A DNA stretch of 64,000 nucleotides. Source: Streptomyces sp. f51 (lineage in GTDB: Bacteria > Actinomycetota > Actinomycetes > Streptomycetales > Streptomycetaceae). The stretch spans positions 7,845,001-7,909,000 of the forward strand of contig NZ_CP149798.1 in assembly GCF_037940415.1 (NCBI RefSeq), written 5' to 3'. The notes beneath the pieces are model-generated. The model was not told where the DNA came from and did no database searches. It worked only from the letters and a program-made list of their open reading frames with translations. How positions within the stretch are numbered: the stretch's first letter is position 1; every line of letters starts with the position of its first letter. A program made the position numbers and the translations under genes. Below are positions 23,533 through 31,877 of this stretch, piece by piece.

Positions 23533-24813
23533 GTGAAGGACGAAGGCAGCCCTGCTGAGGATGCGCGGCCGCACCGTGTGGCGAGGCCGGCGATCGACTA
23601 CCAGGCGCTGTTCGCGGTCACCCCCAGTCCCTGCATGGTGCTGGGCCCGGACCTGGTGCTCGCCGACATCAACGAGGCGGCCTGCCAGGTGACCGGCCGC
23701 ACCCGGGAGGATCTTCTCGGGAGGTATCTCTTCGATGCCTTCCCTGAGAATCCGGCGGACCCGGACGCCGACGGGGTGCGGAATCTGCACACCTCCCTGC
23801 ACCGCGTTCTGAGCTCGAAGGAGCCGGACACGATGGCGCCGATGAAGTACGACATCCCCGTGGCCGGGCGGCCGGGCGTGTTCGAGGAGCGGTGGTGGTC
23901 CGCGATCAACACTCCGGTGCTCGGACCGGACGGGCAGGTGGAGTGGCTCCTCCACCGGGGGGAGGACGTGACCTCGTTCATCCGCTCTCACCCCCGCCTG
24001 CGAGAAGGCGGCGCGCTCAGCGATGTGGAGGCGATGGAGGTCGAACTGTACGCGCGAGCACGTGAGCTCAAACGGCTGAACGAGGAACTGCGCCACGCCC
24101 ATGCCCGGGAACGCCAGGTCGCCCTCACCTTGCAGGAGGCCATGCTCCACTCGCCTCATCTGGCCCGGCACCGGGAGACCGCGGTGCGCTACTTGCCCGC
24201 CGGGTCACTGAACGTGTGCGGCGACTGGTACGACGTGGTCGACCTGCCCGAGGACAGATTCGCCGTCGCGGTCGGCGATGTCGTCGGCCACGGACTTGAG
24301 GCCGCCGCCGTCATGGGTATGCTCCGCAGCGCGTTGTCCGCCGTCGTCCGGGCCGTGGAGTGGCCTGCGGAGGCCCTGGACGTTCTGGGCCTGTATGCAC
24401 GCGACGTGGAGGGTGCGCTGTCCACCACGGTCGTCCAAGCCGTCGTCGACACCCGTGCCCGCCGCATCGTGTACAGCAGCGCCGGCCACCCGCCCGCCAT
24501 CCTGGTCCACTCCGACGGCACCTTCGACCTTCTCGACCAGGCCACCGACCCACCGCTGGGAGCCCGCCCCGAACCCGTCCCCCACCCCCAGGGCGTCCTG
24601 CCCTACACCCGCGGCGACACCTTCGTGCTCTACACCGACGGCCTCATCGAACGCCCCGGCGAGGACATCGACGACAGCCTGCGACGCCTCACCGACGCGC
24701 TCGCCCGCCATGCCCGCCGCGAACCCGAACGCCTCGCCGACACCCTGCTCGCGAACCTCGGCGTCAGCAGCAGCACCCGCGACGACGTCGCCCTGGTCGT
24801 CATCCGCCTGTGA
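23533..24813 (+). CDS. PAS-domain PP2C (SpoIIE/RsbU-type) phosphatase
   Basis: A 426-residue protein phosphatase of the partner-switching type. A PAS domain covers about residues 20-140 (YQALFAVTPSPCMVLGPD, ADINEAACQVTGRTREDLLG). A coiled linker (YARARELKRLNEELRHAHARERQ) leads into a PP2C domain with metal-ligand motifs CGDWYDVVDL, VGDVVGHGLEAA, and DDVALVVI near the end. Expected to dephosphorylate STAS antagonists in response to the PAS signal. GTG at 23533 starts the frame. First gene of the signalling array; no STAS gene is immediately adjacent. Confidence 0.85.
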   Translation: MKDEGSPAEDARPHRVARPAIDYQALFAVTPSPCMVLGPDLVLADINEAACQVTGRTREDLLGRYLFDAFPENPADPDADGVRNLHTSLHRVLSSKEPDTMAPMKYDIPVAGRPGVFEERWWSAINTPVLGPDGQVEWLLHRGEDVTSFIRSHPRLREGGALSDVEAMEVELYARARELKRLNEELRHAHARERQVALTLQEAMLHSPHLARHRETAVRYLPAGSLNVCGDWYDVVDLPEDRFAVAVGDVVGHGLEAAAVMGMLRSALSAVVRAVEWPAEALDVLGLYARDVEGALSTTVVQAVVDTRARRIVYSSAGHPPAILVHSDGTFDLLDQATDPPLGARPEPVPHPQGVLPYTRGDTFVLYTDGLIERPGEDIDDSLRRLTDALARHARREPERLADTLLANLGVSSSTRDDVALVVIRL

Positions 24814-24997
24814 TCCACGCGCCACCAGCATGGTGCACTCCCTCTGCACACCAGCCAGGTCGAGGCCGCCAAGGCAGGCAGCCACGTCCGGGATTTCGCG
24901 AAGCCAAGGCCTGACTCTCACGAACCCGGTAGAACGGCCGATGCCTGGGAAGACGCGAGTTGATCTTCGTTGACGTCCCAGGGGAGGAAACATCACC

Positions 24998-25822
24998 ATG
25001 GCCGTTCCCGCACGCGCCCGGCGCACCGCGCGCCGCTCCCGTCGGTTCGAACTCCGGGCGACGGCCCTCTACTTCGCCCTCCTCGCGGTCATCCTCGCTC
25101 TGGTGGGCGCGGCCGCCCGCACCGCGGCCGCCGCCGCGGTGCACCGTCCCGCCTGGGCCGTGGCGCTCGCCCTTGTGGGCGTCGGCACCGTCATGGCCGG
25201 CTGCCGTGGGAGGCGCCGGATATCGGCGGCGAGGATCGCGCGCCGCGCGGCCCTGGCCCTGGACGAAGCCACGCAGACGGCGGTCGAAGCGCTCGACACG
25301 GCGTCACCGGCTCCCGCCGTCGGCCTGGTCCCCGCCGCGGCCGGCACCTGCGGCTGCCTCGGCACGGATCCCGCCGTCCTGCTTCCCGAGACCGTGCCCG
25401 AGACGCCCTTGGACACGGTGGAGATCGCCTACGAGGCCCTGGACCCGGACGAGTTCGAACAGGCGGTGGCCGAATTGTGCCGGCGCGACGGCTGTCTCGA
25501 CGTGGACGTCGTGGGCGGGGCCGGGGACCTGGGCGCCGACGTCGTGGCGAGGACGCCCGACGGCCGCTCGGTCGTCATCCAGTGCAAGCGGTACTGCGAC
25601 GGCAACCGGGTCGGCTCACAGGACCTGCAGCGCTTCGGCGGCACCTGCTTCACCGTTCACGGTGCCGATGTCGCCGTCGTGGTCACCACCAGCGACTTCA
25701 CCGCCCCCGCCCTCGACTACGCCGAGCAGTGCGGCATCGTGTGCGTCGACGGTCCGCAACTGCGCCGCTGGCAGGAGGATGCGGGACCGAGGCCGTGGGA
25801 GGCGCAGCCGTCGGCGGCCTGA
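24998..25822 (+). CDS. Membrane-anchored Mrr-like restriction endonuclease
   Basis: A 274-residue protein. A basic N terminus is followed by two membrane helices (ATALYFALLAVILALVGAA, then WAVALALVGVGTVMAG) and a cytosolic nuclease domain at about 145-262. The nuclease matches Mrr_cat/PD-(D/E)xK: PDEFEQAVAELCRRDG, GADVVARTPDG, and VVIQCKRY (the QxK active-site strand), then VAVVVTTSDFTAPALDYA. Mrr-type enzymes cut modified or foreign DNA; the membrane anchor suggests acting on incoming DNA. ATG at 24998. It has no methylase neighbour and sits inside the signalling array. Confidence 0.8.
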   Translation: MAVPARARRTARRSRRFELRATALYFALLAVILALVGAAARTAAAAAVHRPAWAVALALVGVGTVMAGCRGRRRISAARIARRAALALDEATQTAVEALDTASPAPAVGLVPAAAGTCGCLGTDPAVLLPETVPETPLDTVEIAYEALDPDEFEQAVAELCRRDGCLDVDVVGGAGDLGADVVARTPDGRSVVIQCKRYCDGNRVGSQDLQRFGGTCFTVHGADVAVVVTTSDFTAPALDYAEQCGIVCVDGPQLRRWQEDAGPRPWEAQPSAA

Positions 25823-26117
25823 GGCGGGCCGCGTCGGCGGTCCGATTCCAGGGCCTGCCGGGTCCGGGGGACTGATCACCGACGCCGCGATCAGTGCCGC
25901 CCTGCCAGCGGGCGGCACCCTGCTGTACCGGCGGAGCCGGGCCGCTTCCCGCCCGTGACGCCACGCTCCGGGTGCCGCTCGCGTCCCTCGCAGCGTATGG
26001 GCGTCAGGGAGGCCGGGCCCGCGCGTTGCCGCCGGGGCCGGTACAGCCGCAGGACCAGGAATGCGACCAGGGGCAGGCCCGTGCTTCAGGTGGTGAGGGT
26101 GATGCGAGACTTGCGGC
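25823..26117. other. Intergenic region
   Basis: About 295 bases upstream of the rsbQ-like gene. It has coding-like composition in short stretches, but I recognise no gene and no confident promoter. Confidence 0.4.
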
Positions 26118-26921
26118 ATGGACACCCGTGGCAGGAACAACGTCACCGTCACCGGCCGTGCGGACGGGCCGGTGCTCCTGCTGGCGCACGGGTTCGGCTG
26201 TGACCAGAACATGTGGCGCCTGGTGGTCCCCGCGCTGGCCGCGGACTTTCGGGTGGTGATGTTCGACTACGTGGGCTCCGGCCGTTCTGATCCTTCGGCC
26301 TGGAGCGAGCAGCGCTACAGCTCGCTGGAGGGCTATGCCCTTGATGTGCTGGAGATCTGCGAGGAGCTGGACCTGCGGGATGTGATCTTCGTGGGGCATT
26401 CGGTCAGTGCCATGGTCGGGGTGCTCGCGGCGGCCAGGGCCCCCCAGCGGTTCTCCCGCCTGGTGATGGTGGCTCCCTCGCCCCGCTACATCGACGAGGA
26501 CGGGTACCGGGGCGGTTTCAGCACGGACGACATCAATGAGCTGCTGGATTCGCTGGAGTCGAACTATCTGGGCTGGTCCGCCGTGATGGCCCCGGTGATC
26601 ATGGGTAACGCGGACCGGCCGGAGCTCGGCCAGGAGCTGACCGCGTCGTTCTGCGCGACCGACCCGGACATGGCCCGGGTCTTCGCCCGAACGACGTTCC
26701 TGTCCGACAGCCGCGCCGATCTCAAGACGGTCGCGGTGCCGACGCTGGTGCTGGAGTGCAGGCAGGACATGATCGCCCCGCGCGAGGTCGGCTCATACGT
26801 CAATGAGGCCATTCCCGGCAGCCGTCTGGTCACGCTGGATGCGACGGGGCACTGCCCGCAGCTGAGCGCACCGCAGGCCACCGTTCAAGCGATCACCGAC
26901 TTCATCGGCGCTGCCGCATGA
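26118..26921 (+). CDS. rsbQ: RsbQ-type alpha/beta hydrolase
   Basis: A 267-residue hydrolase closely resembling Bacillus RsbQ, the partner of the PAS phosphatase RsbP in energy-stress activation of sigma B. Shared stretches include AHGFGCDQNMW, FDYVGSGRSD, GHSVSAMVG (nucleophile Ser95), SNYLGWSAVMAPV, and SFCATDP. The acid region is ECRQDMIAP and the histidine region TGHCPQLS. RsbQ is thought to supply a small molecule to the PAS domain. Its stop overlaps the start of the next phosphatase gene by four bases, reproducing the rsbQ-rsbP pairing. Confidence 0.85.
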   Translation: MDTRGRNNVTVTGRADGPVLLLAHGFGCDQNMWRLVVPALAADFRVVMFDYVGSGRSDPSAWSEQRYSSLEGYALDVLEICEELDLRDVIFVGHSVSAMVGVLAAARAPQRFSRLVMVAPSPRYIDEDGYRGGFSTDDINELLDSLESNYLGWSAVMAPVIMGNADRPELGQELTASFCATDPDMARVFARTTFLSDSRADLKTVAVPTLVLECRQDMIAPREVGSYVNEAIPGSRLVTLDATGHCPQLSAPQATVQAITDFIGAAA

Positions 26922-28192
26922 TGTGCCGTACCAGCCATGACCCGGGCGAGGAACCGGACGTGGGTGTCGCGGACGCGGTGTTCATCTCGATGCTGGAGGA
27001 CAGTGCCGAGGAGCTGTACGAGCAGGCACCGTGCGGCTACCTGTCGACACTGATGGACGGAACCATCGCGAAGATCAACACCACGTTGCTGGACTGGCTT
27101 GGCCTGTGCCGGGCTCAGGTGGTGGGCCGGATGAGGTTCGCCGATCTGCTCACAGTGGGCGGGAAGCTCTACCACGAGACGCACTTCGCCCCGTTGTTGC
27201 AGATGAAGGGAGAGGCCAGCGGCATCGCCCTGGACATCAAAGCCTCCGGAAAACAGCGGATGCCGGTGTTGGTCACATCGAAGGTGAAGACCAGCGACGA
27301 CGGCGAGCCGCAGCTGATCCGCACGACCGTCTTCGACGCCCGCGACCGCCGCGCCTACGAGACTGAGCTGCTGCGCGGCCGCCAGGCGGCGGAGGAAGCA
27401 CGCCGGCAGGCGGAGGCCGACCGCGAACGGCTCCAGGAAGCCCTCGCCGTCCTTCAGCAGAACCTGCTGCCCGCCGAGCTGCCCAAGGTCCCGGGCCTGG
27501 AGGCCGCCTCCTACTACCACACCGCCTCCCCGGACCTGCTCGGCGGAGACTTCTACGACCTGTTCCCCCTCGACGCGGACCGATGGGCATTCTTCCTCGG
27601 CGACGTCTGCGGCAAAGGCCCCCAGGCCGCTGCGGTCACCTCACTGACCCGCTACACGCTGCGGGCCGCCGCCCTGCACGACCCGGACCCCGTCACCGTG
27701 CTGAGCACCCTGAACACCGTGCTGCACGAGCGGTACACCAGCGGCGACACCCGCTACTGCACCGCCATATTCGGCGTCCTCACCCCCGCCGACGACCACG
27801 TCAGTGTGCACGTGGCCTCCGGAGGCCACCCCTCCGCACTGATCCAGCACGCGGATGGCACCGCAGACTATCTGCCGACCCCCGGCGGCATGCTCGTCGG
27901 CGTCCTGCCCGGCGCACAGTTCGAAACCGCCCGCACCCGGCTCTTTCCCGGCGACACCCTGCTGCTCTACACCGACGGCCTGACCGAGGCCCGCACGGGG
28001 CCCGATCGCGAGCTGTACGGCGAGGACGCCCTGCGCGCCTTCACCGCCGCCCAGCCCGCTGCTGGACCGCAGGCCCTGATCACCGCACTGACAGGGCTCC
28101 TCACCGGGTTCGGTGACGGCCTCGACGACGACACGGCGCTGCTTGCCCTCGGCGTGCCCGCCCCGCTTCCCACCCCGCGAGTGAAGACCTGA
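26918..28192 (+). CDS. rsbP: RsbP-like PAS-PP2C phosphatase
   Basis: A 424-residue phosphatase. A PAS domain spans about residues 25-145 (YEQAPCGYLSTLMDGTIAKINTTLLDWLG, GRMRFADLLTVGG). A coiled coil follows (ETELLRGRQAAEEARRQAEADRERL) and then PP2C with LLGGDFYDLF, LGDVCGKGPQAAAV and a C-terminal DDDTALLAL. It is translationally coupled to the rsbQ-like gene (ATGA overlap) and followed after one base by a STAS antagonist. By analogy it dephosphorylates that antagonist under energy stress. Confidence 0.85.
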   Translation: MMCRTSHDPGEEPDVGVADAVFISMLEDSAEELYEQAPCGYLSTLMDGTIAKINTTLLDWLGLCRAQVVGRMRFADLLTVGGKLYHETHFAPLLQMKGEASGIALDIKASGKQRMPVLVTSKVKTSDDGEPQLIRTTVFDARDRRAYETELLRGRQAAEEARRQAEADRERLQEALAVLQQNLLPAELPKVPGLEAASYYHTASPDLLGGDFYDLFPLDADRWAFFLGDVCGKGPQAAAVTSLTRYTLRAAALHDPDPVTVLSTLNTVLHERYTSGDTRYCTAIFGVLTPADDHVSVHVASGGHPSALIQHADGTADYLPTPGGMLVGVLPGAQFETARTRLFPGDTLLLYTDGLTEARTGPDRELYGEDALRAFTAAQPAAGPQALITALTGLLTGFGDGLDDDTALLALGVPAPLPTPRVKT

Positions 28193-28193
28193 G

Positions 28194-28547
28194 ATGAGCC
28201 CGCTGACGATCACCTCCCGAGATGCCGCCACCGGTCCCGTACTGGAGATCACCGGTGACCTCGACTACGAGACCGCCCCAAATCTCCGCAAGTCCCTCGA
28301 CAATCTCACCCTGACCGGCGGGCAACTGCTGGTCCTGGATCTGGCCGGCCTGGAATTCTGCGATTCCAGCGGCATCACCACTCTGCTGGCCGCCCGCAAC
28401 CTGGCCGCCGAACGAGGCGGTGACATGGCCCTGGCCGCGGTCCCCGCCAACACCGCCCGCATCCTGTCCATCATCGGTCTGGACCGGGTCTTCATCATCC
28501 ACCCGGACGCCGCAACGGCCACCACCCCCCGCTCTGCGGGAGGTTGA
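28194..28547 (+). CDS. STAS anti-sigma factor antagonist (RsbV-like)
   Basis: A 117-residue STAS protein. The core is VLEITGDLDYETAPNLRKSLDNL and then LLVLDLAGLEFCDSSGITTLL, in which the DSSG serine pair is the phosphorylation site of RsbV/SpoIIAA proteins. When dephosphorylated, such proteins bind the anti-sigma kinase and free the sigma factor. The start ATG at 28194 is one base after the phosphatase stop, so it is the third gene of the rsbQ-rsbP unit. Confidence 0.85.
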   Translation: MSPLTITSRDAATGPVLEITGDLDYETAPNLRKSLDNLTLTGGQLLVLDLAGLEFCDSSGITTLLAARNLAAERGGDMALAAVPANTARILSIIGLDRVFIIHPDAATATTPRSAGG

Positions 28548-29172
28548 TCCGGCCGCCGGGCCGGCTGACGATCAACTGGACGATCTCCACCGCGGCGCTC
28601 GCCACCGGAATCCCGTAGCCCTCTCTCGGCTTTGTCGGCAAAGGCAGTCGCGATAGGGCGGCCCCGGGCGATGCAGGAGCCGCCGCCCCTCCACGCACCC
28701 CGCACACCCGCGGTGGAGCTGACCTCTTCGAGAAGTGTGAGCCCGCTTCGCCTCTCTGGCGGGCCCGGCTCAGGGCTCGTACGCCGAGGGCCGGGGAGTG
28801 GAGGAGAACTGGCCGGCCGCCCGTCTTTGTGAACCTTTTCATCCTCTCCCCAGAGTCTTCACCCGCCCCGTCGGGGACCCGGGCGGGGACGCGCTGCTCT
28901 GGCGCATCGGAAGCCGCGCGGGGCTCTGGCCTGCGTCTTTCGCCAGGTGAGGTGGTTGTCTCCGCCGGGGGTTGGGAGCGCTATTGCCGCAGGTGCCGGA
29001 GCCGCAGGGGAGTGAGGCGCCTGTTCGGAGGCGCTCAGGAACGAGAGTGAGTTGCCAGTAATGGTCCTCGTGGAGGATGGTTGCCGTAGGGCAACTTTCT
29101 TCGACCGGATGAGGTGAGGGGTTCGCGTAGCGGGCCTTCGTATTGGTGACTTCCACCCAGCAGGAACAAGCC
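28548..29172. other. Intergenic region between two signalling units
   Basis: About 620 bases. A minus-strand stretch near 28545-28640 (PVASAAVEIVQLIVSRPGGRI) looks like a short gene fragment but is not identifiable. A GTTGCC-gta-GGGCAAC-type hairpin lies near 29080. The promoter of the downstream operon should be here; I could not assign one. Confidence 0.4.
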
Positions 29173-30795
29173 GTGAGCACAGATGCTCCGGCTTATGTGC
29201 CATGGACGTCCGTGCCCTACCCGGTCCTTATCGCGGATCCCGCCGGTGCGGTACTCCACGTCAACGCCCAGGCCGGCGGACTCTTCCCCGCGATCCGCTC
29301 CGGTGCTGCCCTGGCCGGGAGCGTGCCGGCCTGGCTCGCGGACGCACACGCACGCCAGGTGGCAGACGGCCCGAGCGACAACGTCCTGGTGTCGGGCCTG
29401 GTGGGGGAGAGGACCTTTGAGGCTCATCCCACCGTGCAGGACGACGGGGACGTCGTGTGGTGGTTCGTGGACGATACCGATCACCGGCTGGCCCGTGAAG
29501 CACTGCGGATGGAGCGCGAGCGGACCGCTTTCCTCGCCGAAGCCTCCAACACCTTGCTCTCGTCACTGAATCTGGAGCGGTGCATGGACGTGACCGCCCA
29601 ACTGGCCGCCGAACATCTCGCGGACGCCGCGCTGGTCATCGCGCCCCGCAGCGCCCACCGACTGCCGGTCGTGGTCTGCCTGCGCGGCGGCGGCACGCAG
29701 CGCTTCCAGTGGAACGTCGACCCCGAGGAAGTCCCTGGTCTGGGGGAGGCTCTCCAGGGCTTCCCCCCGGTGCCGTCGCGATGGGTCGACCCCGCCTCGG
29801 CCCCGGCCTGGCTCGTCCCCGACGGATTCGGCACAGTCGGTTCGATAGTCGTCACGCCGCTGCCCGGGCACGGCGTGCCCGCCGGAGCCCTGATCCTGCT
29901 GCGACGCAGCGGGGAGACCGCGTTCAGCGAGGCGGAGGAGGTCTTCGCCCGTCTGTTCGCCGCCCGCGCCGGCGCCGCGATGTCCGCGGCACGCCTCTAC
30001 GCCGAGCAGTCCTCCCTGTCCCGGACCCTGATGCAGGACCTGCTCCCGCCGGTCCTGCGCCAGATCTCGGGAGTGGACTTCGCGGGCGGCTACCGGCCAT
30101 CGAAGGACCACGAGCGCATCGGTGGCGACTTCTACGACGTCCATCCCGCCGCCACCGACGGCGAGGCGTCCTTCGCGGTCCTGGGCGATGTCTGCGGCAA
30201 GGGCCTCGAAGCCGCCGTCCTGACCGGAAAGATCCGCAACACACTTCAGGCTCTGCTGCCCATGGCCGATGACCACCAGCGCGTGATCGACCTGCTCAAC
30301 GGCGCGCTCATCAACTCCCGCCACACCCGATTCGCCACCCTCGTCATGGTCTCCGCCGTGCGCGAGGCCGGCTCCGTGCGCCTTCAGGTGACCAGCGCCG
30401 GACACCCGCCGGCCCTCATCGTGCGAAGCGACGGCACCGTGGAGGAAGGCAGCTCCCGCGGCACACTCGTCGGGGTCTTCCCCACGGCCCGCGCGACGAC
30501 CGCTCAGGAGACGCTGGCTCCCGGTGAGTTCTGCGTGCTGTTCACCGACGGCATCACCGAGGCCAAGGGCGGCCCGTTCGGCGACGAGATGTTCGGCGAG
30601 GACCGGCTGAAGGACGCGCTGGCCCAGTGCGCGGGGATGCCCGCGGAGGCGATCGTGGAACACGTGCAGATGCTCGCATCCCAGTGGGTGGGATCCGCGA
30701 CGCACGACGACATGGCCGTCATGGTCATCGCCGCTCCACGTTCCCACCACCTCAGCGCGGTGGACGGCCATACTCGGGGCAGGTTCACCGCATGA
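29173..30795 (+). CDS. GAF-PP2C phosphatase
   Basis: A 540-residue SpoIIE-type phosphatase. The N-terminal PAS-like region (YPVLIADPAGAVLHVNAQAGGLF) is followed by a GAF domain (about 130-290; SLNLERCMDVTAQLAAEHLADAALVI, GVPAGALILLRRSG), then PP2C with IGGDFYDVHP, LGDVCGKGLEAAVL and THDDMAVMVI. GTG at 29173 is preferred for its AGGA ribosome site; TTG 29143 and GTG 29146 are in frame upstream. Its stop overlaps the start of the cobalamin-protein gene (ATGA), which ties the phosphatase to that sensor. Confidence 0.8.
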   Translation: MSTDAPAYVPWTSVPYPVLIADPAGAVLHVNAQAGGLFPAIRSGAALAGSVPAWLADAHARQVADGPSDNVLVSGLVGERTFEAHPTVQDDGDVVWWFVDDTDHRLAREALRMERERTAFLAEASNTLLSSLNLERCMDVTAQLAAEHLADAALVIAPRSAHRLPVVVCLRGGGTQRFQWNVDPEEVPGLGEALQGFPPVPSRWVDPASAPAWLVPDGFGTVGSIVVTPLPGHGVPAGALILLRRSGETAFSEAEEVFARLFAARAGAAMSAARLYAEQSSLSRTLMQDLLPPVLRQISGVDFAGGYRPSKDHERIGGDFYDVHPAATDGEASFAVLGDVCGKGLEAAVLTGKIRNTLQALLPMADDHQRVIDLLNGALINSRHTRFATLVMVSAVREAGSVRLQVTSAGHPPALIVRSDGTVEEGSSRGTLVGVFPTARATTAQETLAPGEFCVLFTDGITEAKGGPFGDEMFGEDRLKDALAQCAGMPAEAIVEHVQMLASQWVGSATHDDMAVMVIAAPRSHHLSAVDGHTRGRFTA

Positions 30796-31877
30796 CCCCT
30801 ACCGTCACCGTCTCCCTGGAGCACCGGATCGACCAGCTGTGGGAGGCGGTCTCGCTCGGCGACGAGCAGGCCGCCACTCGTGCGGTCTTCGGCGCGCTCA
30901 AGGACGGTACGCCGGCGGAAAGCGTGCTCCAGGACGTGATCGCGCCCGTTCAGCGCAAGGTCGGCGAAGAGTGGGCCGCCAACCGCCTCACCGTCGCAAG
31001 GGAACACGCTGCCACCGCGATCAGCGACAGGGCCGTCGCCGCACTCTCCCATCACCACGCCGCCCACGCCGCAGTCGGCCGGGGCACGGTGATCGTGGCC
31101 TGTGTGGACGGGGAATGGCACGGCCTGCCCGCCCGCCTCCTGGCCGAAGTCCTCAAATTGCGCGGCTGGACGGTCGACTACCTCGGTGCTCAGGTCCCCA
31201 CCGACCACCTGATCACGCACATCCACCAGACCGGGCCCGAAATGGTGGCGCTCTCCGGCTCGATCGCCACCCGCCTGCCGACCGCGCACGCCACGATCAC
31301 CGCGGTCCAGGCCACCGGCACCCCCGTCCTGGTCGGCGGGGCCGCCTTCGGCCGGCACGGCCAGTACGCCCGCCTGCTCGGCGCCGACGCCTGGGCCCCG
31401 GACGCGAGGACCGCTGCGGACCGGCTCGACCAGGGACCGCTGCCCCGCCCCGCACCGGCGCACCAGCCCATCGACGACCTGCCGCACCTGGCCGACCAGG
31501 AATACACCATGGTCGCCCGCACCCACACCCGCCTGGTGCGCACGGTCATGGGCGCACTGGAAGAACGCTTCCCCGCCATGCGCGACTACACCACCCGGCA
31601 ACGCCAGCACACGGCCGAGGACATTGCGCACATCGTGGACTTCCTGGCCGCCGCCCTCTACACCGGCGACCCGCAACTCTTCACCGACTTCCTCACCTGG
31701 ACAGCCAAAATCCTCAACGCCCGCAGCGTCCCCGCCCGTTCCCTCACTCCGGCCCTGGACATCCTGAGCGAGCAGCTCAAGGACTTCCCCCGGGCCGCTC
31801 TCATGCTCACCCAGGCCACCGACTGCCTCACCGGGACAAGGTCCGTGATCGCCTCCGACTCCAGGAACACCGCATGA
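30792..31877 (+). CDS. CarH-like cobalamin-binding sensor without DNA-binding domain
   Basis: A 361-residue protein. A four-helix B12-binding bundle (about 10-90) contains the Wx9EH signature of CarH/LitR photoreceptors (Trp61, Glu71-His72 in EEWAANRLTVAREHAATA). A Rossmann-like B12 domain (about 98-220) carries the ExH variant of DxHxxG (Glu108, His110 in VDGEWHGLP), then LAEVLKLRGWTVDYLGAQVP and VLVGGAAFG. The C-terminal 120 residues are helical and unassigned (LVRTVMGALEERFPAMRDY). CarH has a MerR HTH at the N terminus; here there is none. In Thermus CarH the residue after the Trp is the photo-adduct His; here it is Ala. Overlaps both neighbours by four bases. Confidence 0.8.
   Translation: MTPTVTVSLEHRIDQLWEAVSLGDEQAATRAVFGALKDGTPAESVLQDVIAPVQRKVGEEWAANRLTVAREHAATAISDRAVAALSHHHAAHAAVGRGTVIVACVDGEWHGLPARLLAEVLKLRGWTVDYLGAQVPTDHLITHIHQTGPEMVALSGSIATRLPTAHATITAVQATGTPVLVGGAAFGRHGQYARLLGADAWAPDARTAADRLDQGPLPRPAPAHQPIDDLPHLADQEYTMVARTHTRLVRTVMGALEERFPAMRDYTTRQRQHTAEDIAHIVDFLAAALYTGDPQLFTDFLTWTAKILNARSVPARSLTPALDILSEQLKDFPRAALMLTQATDCLTGTRSVIASDSRNTA

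Noticed and set aside
28632-28832. 66-codon plus-strand frame between the STAS gene and the GAF-PP2C gene
   Set aside because: Pro/Arg/Ser-rich, no ribosome site, no recognisable pattern.
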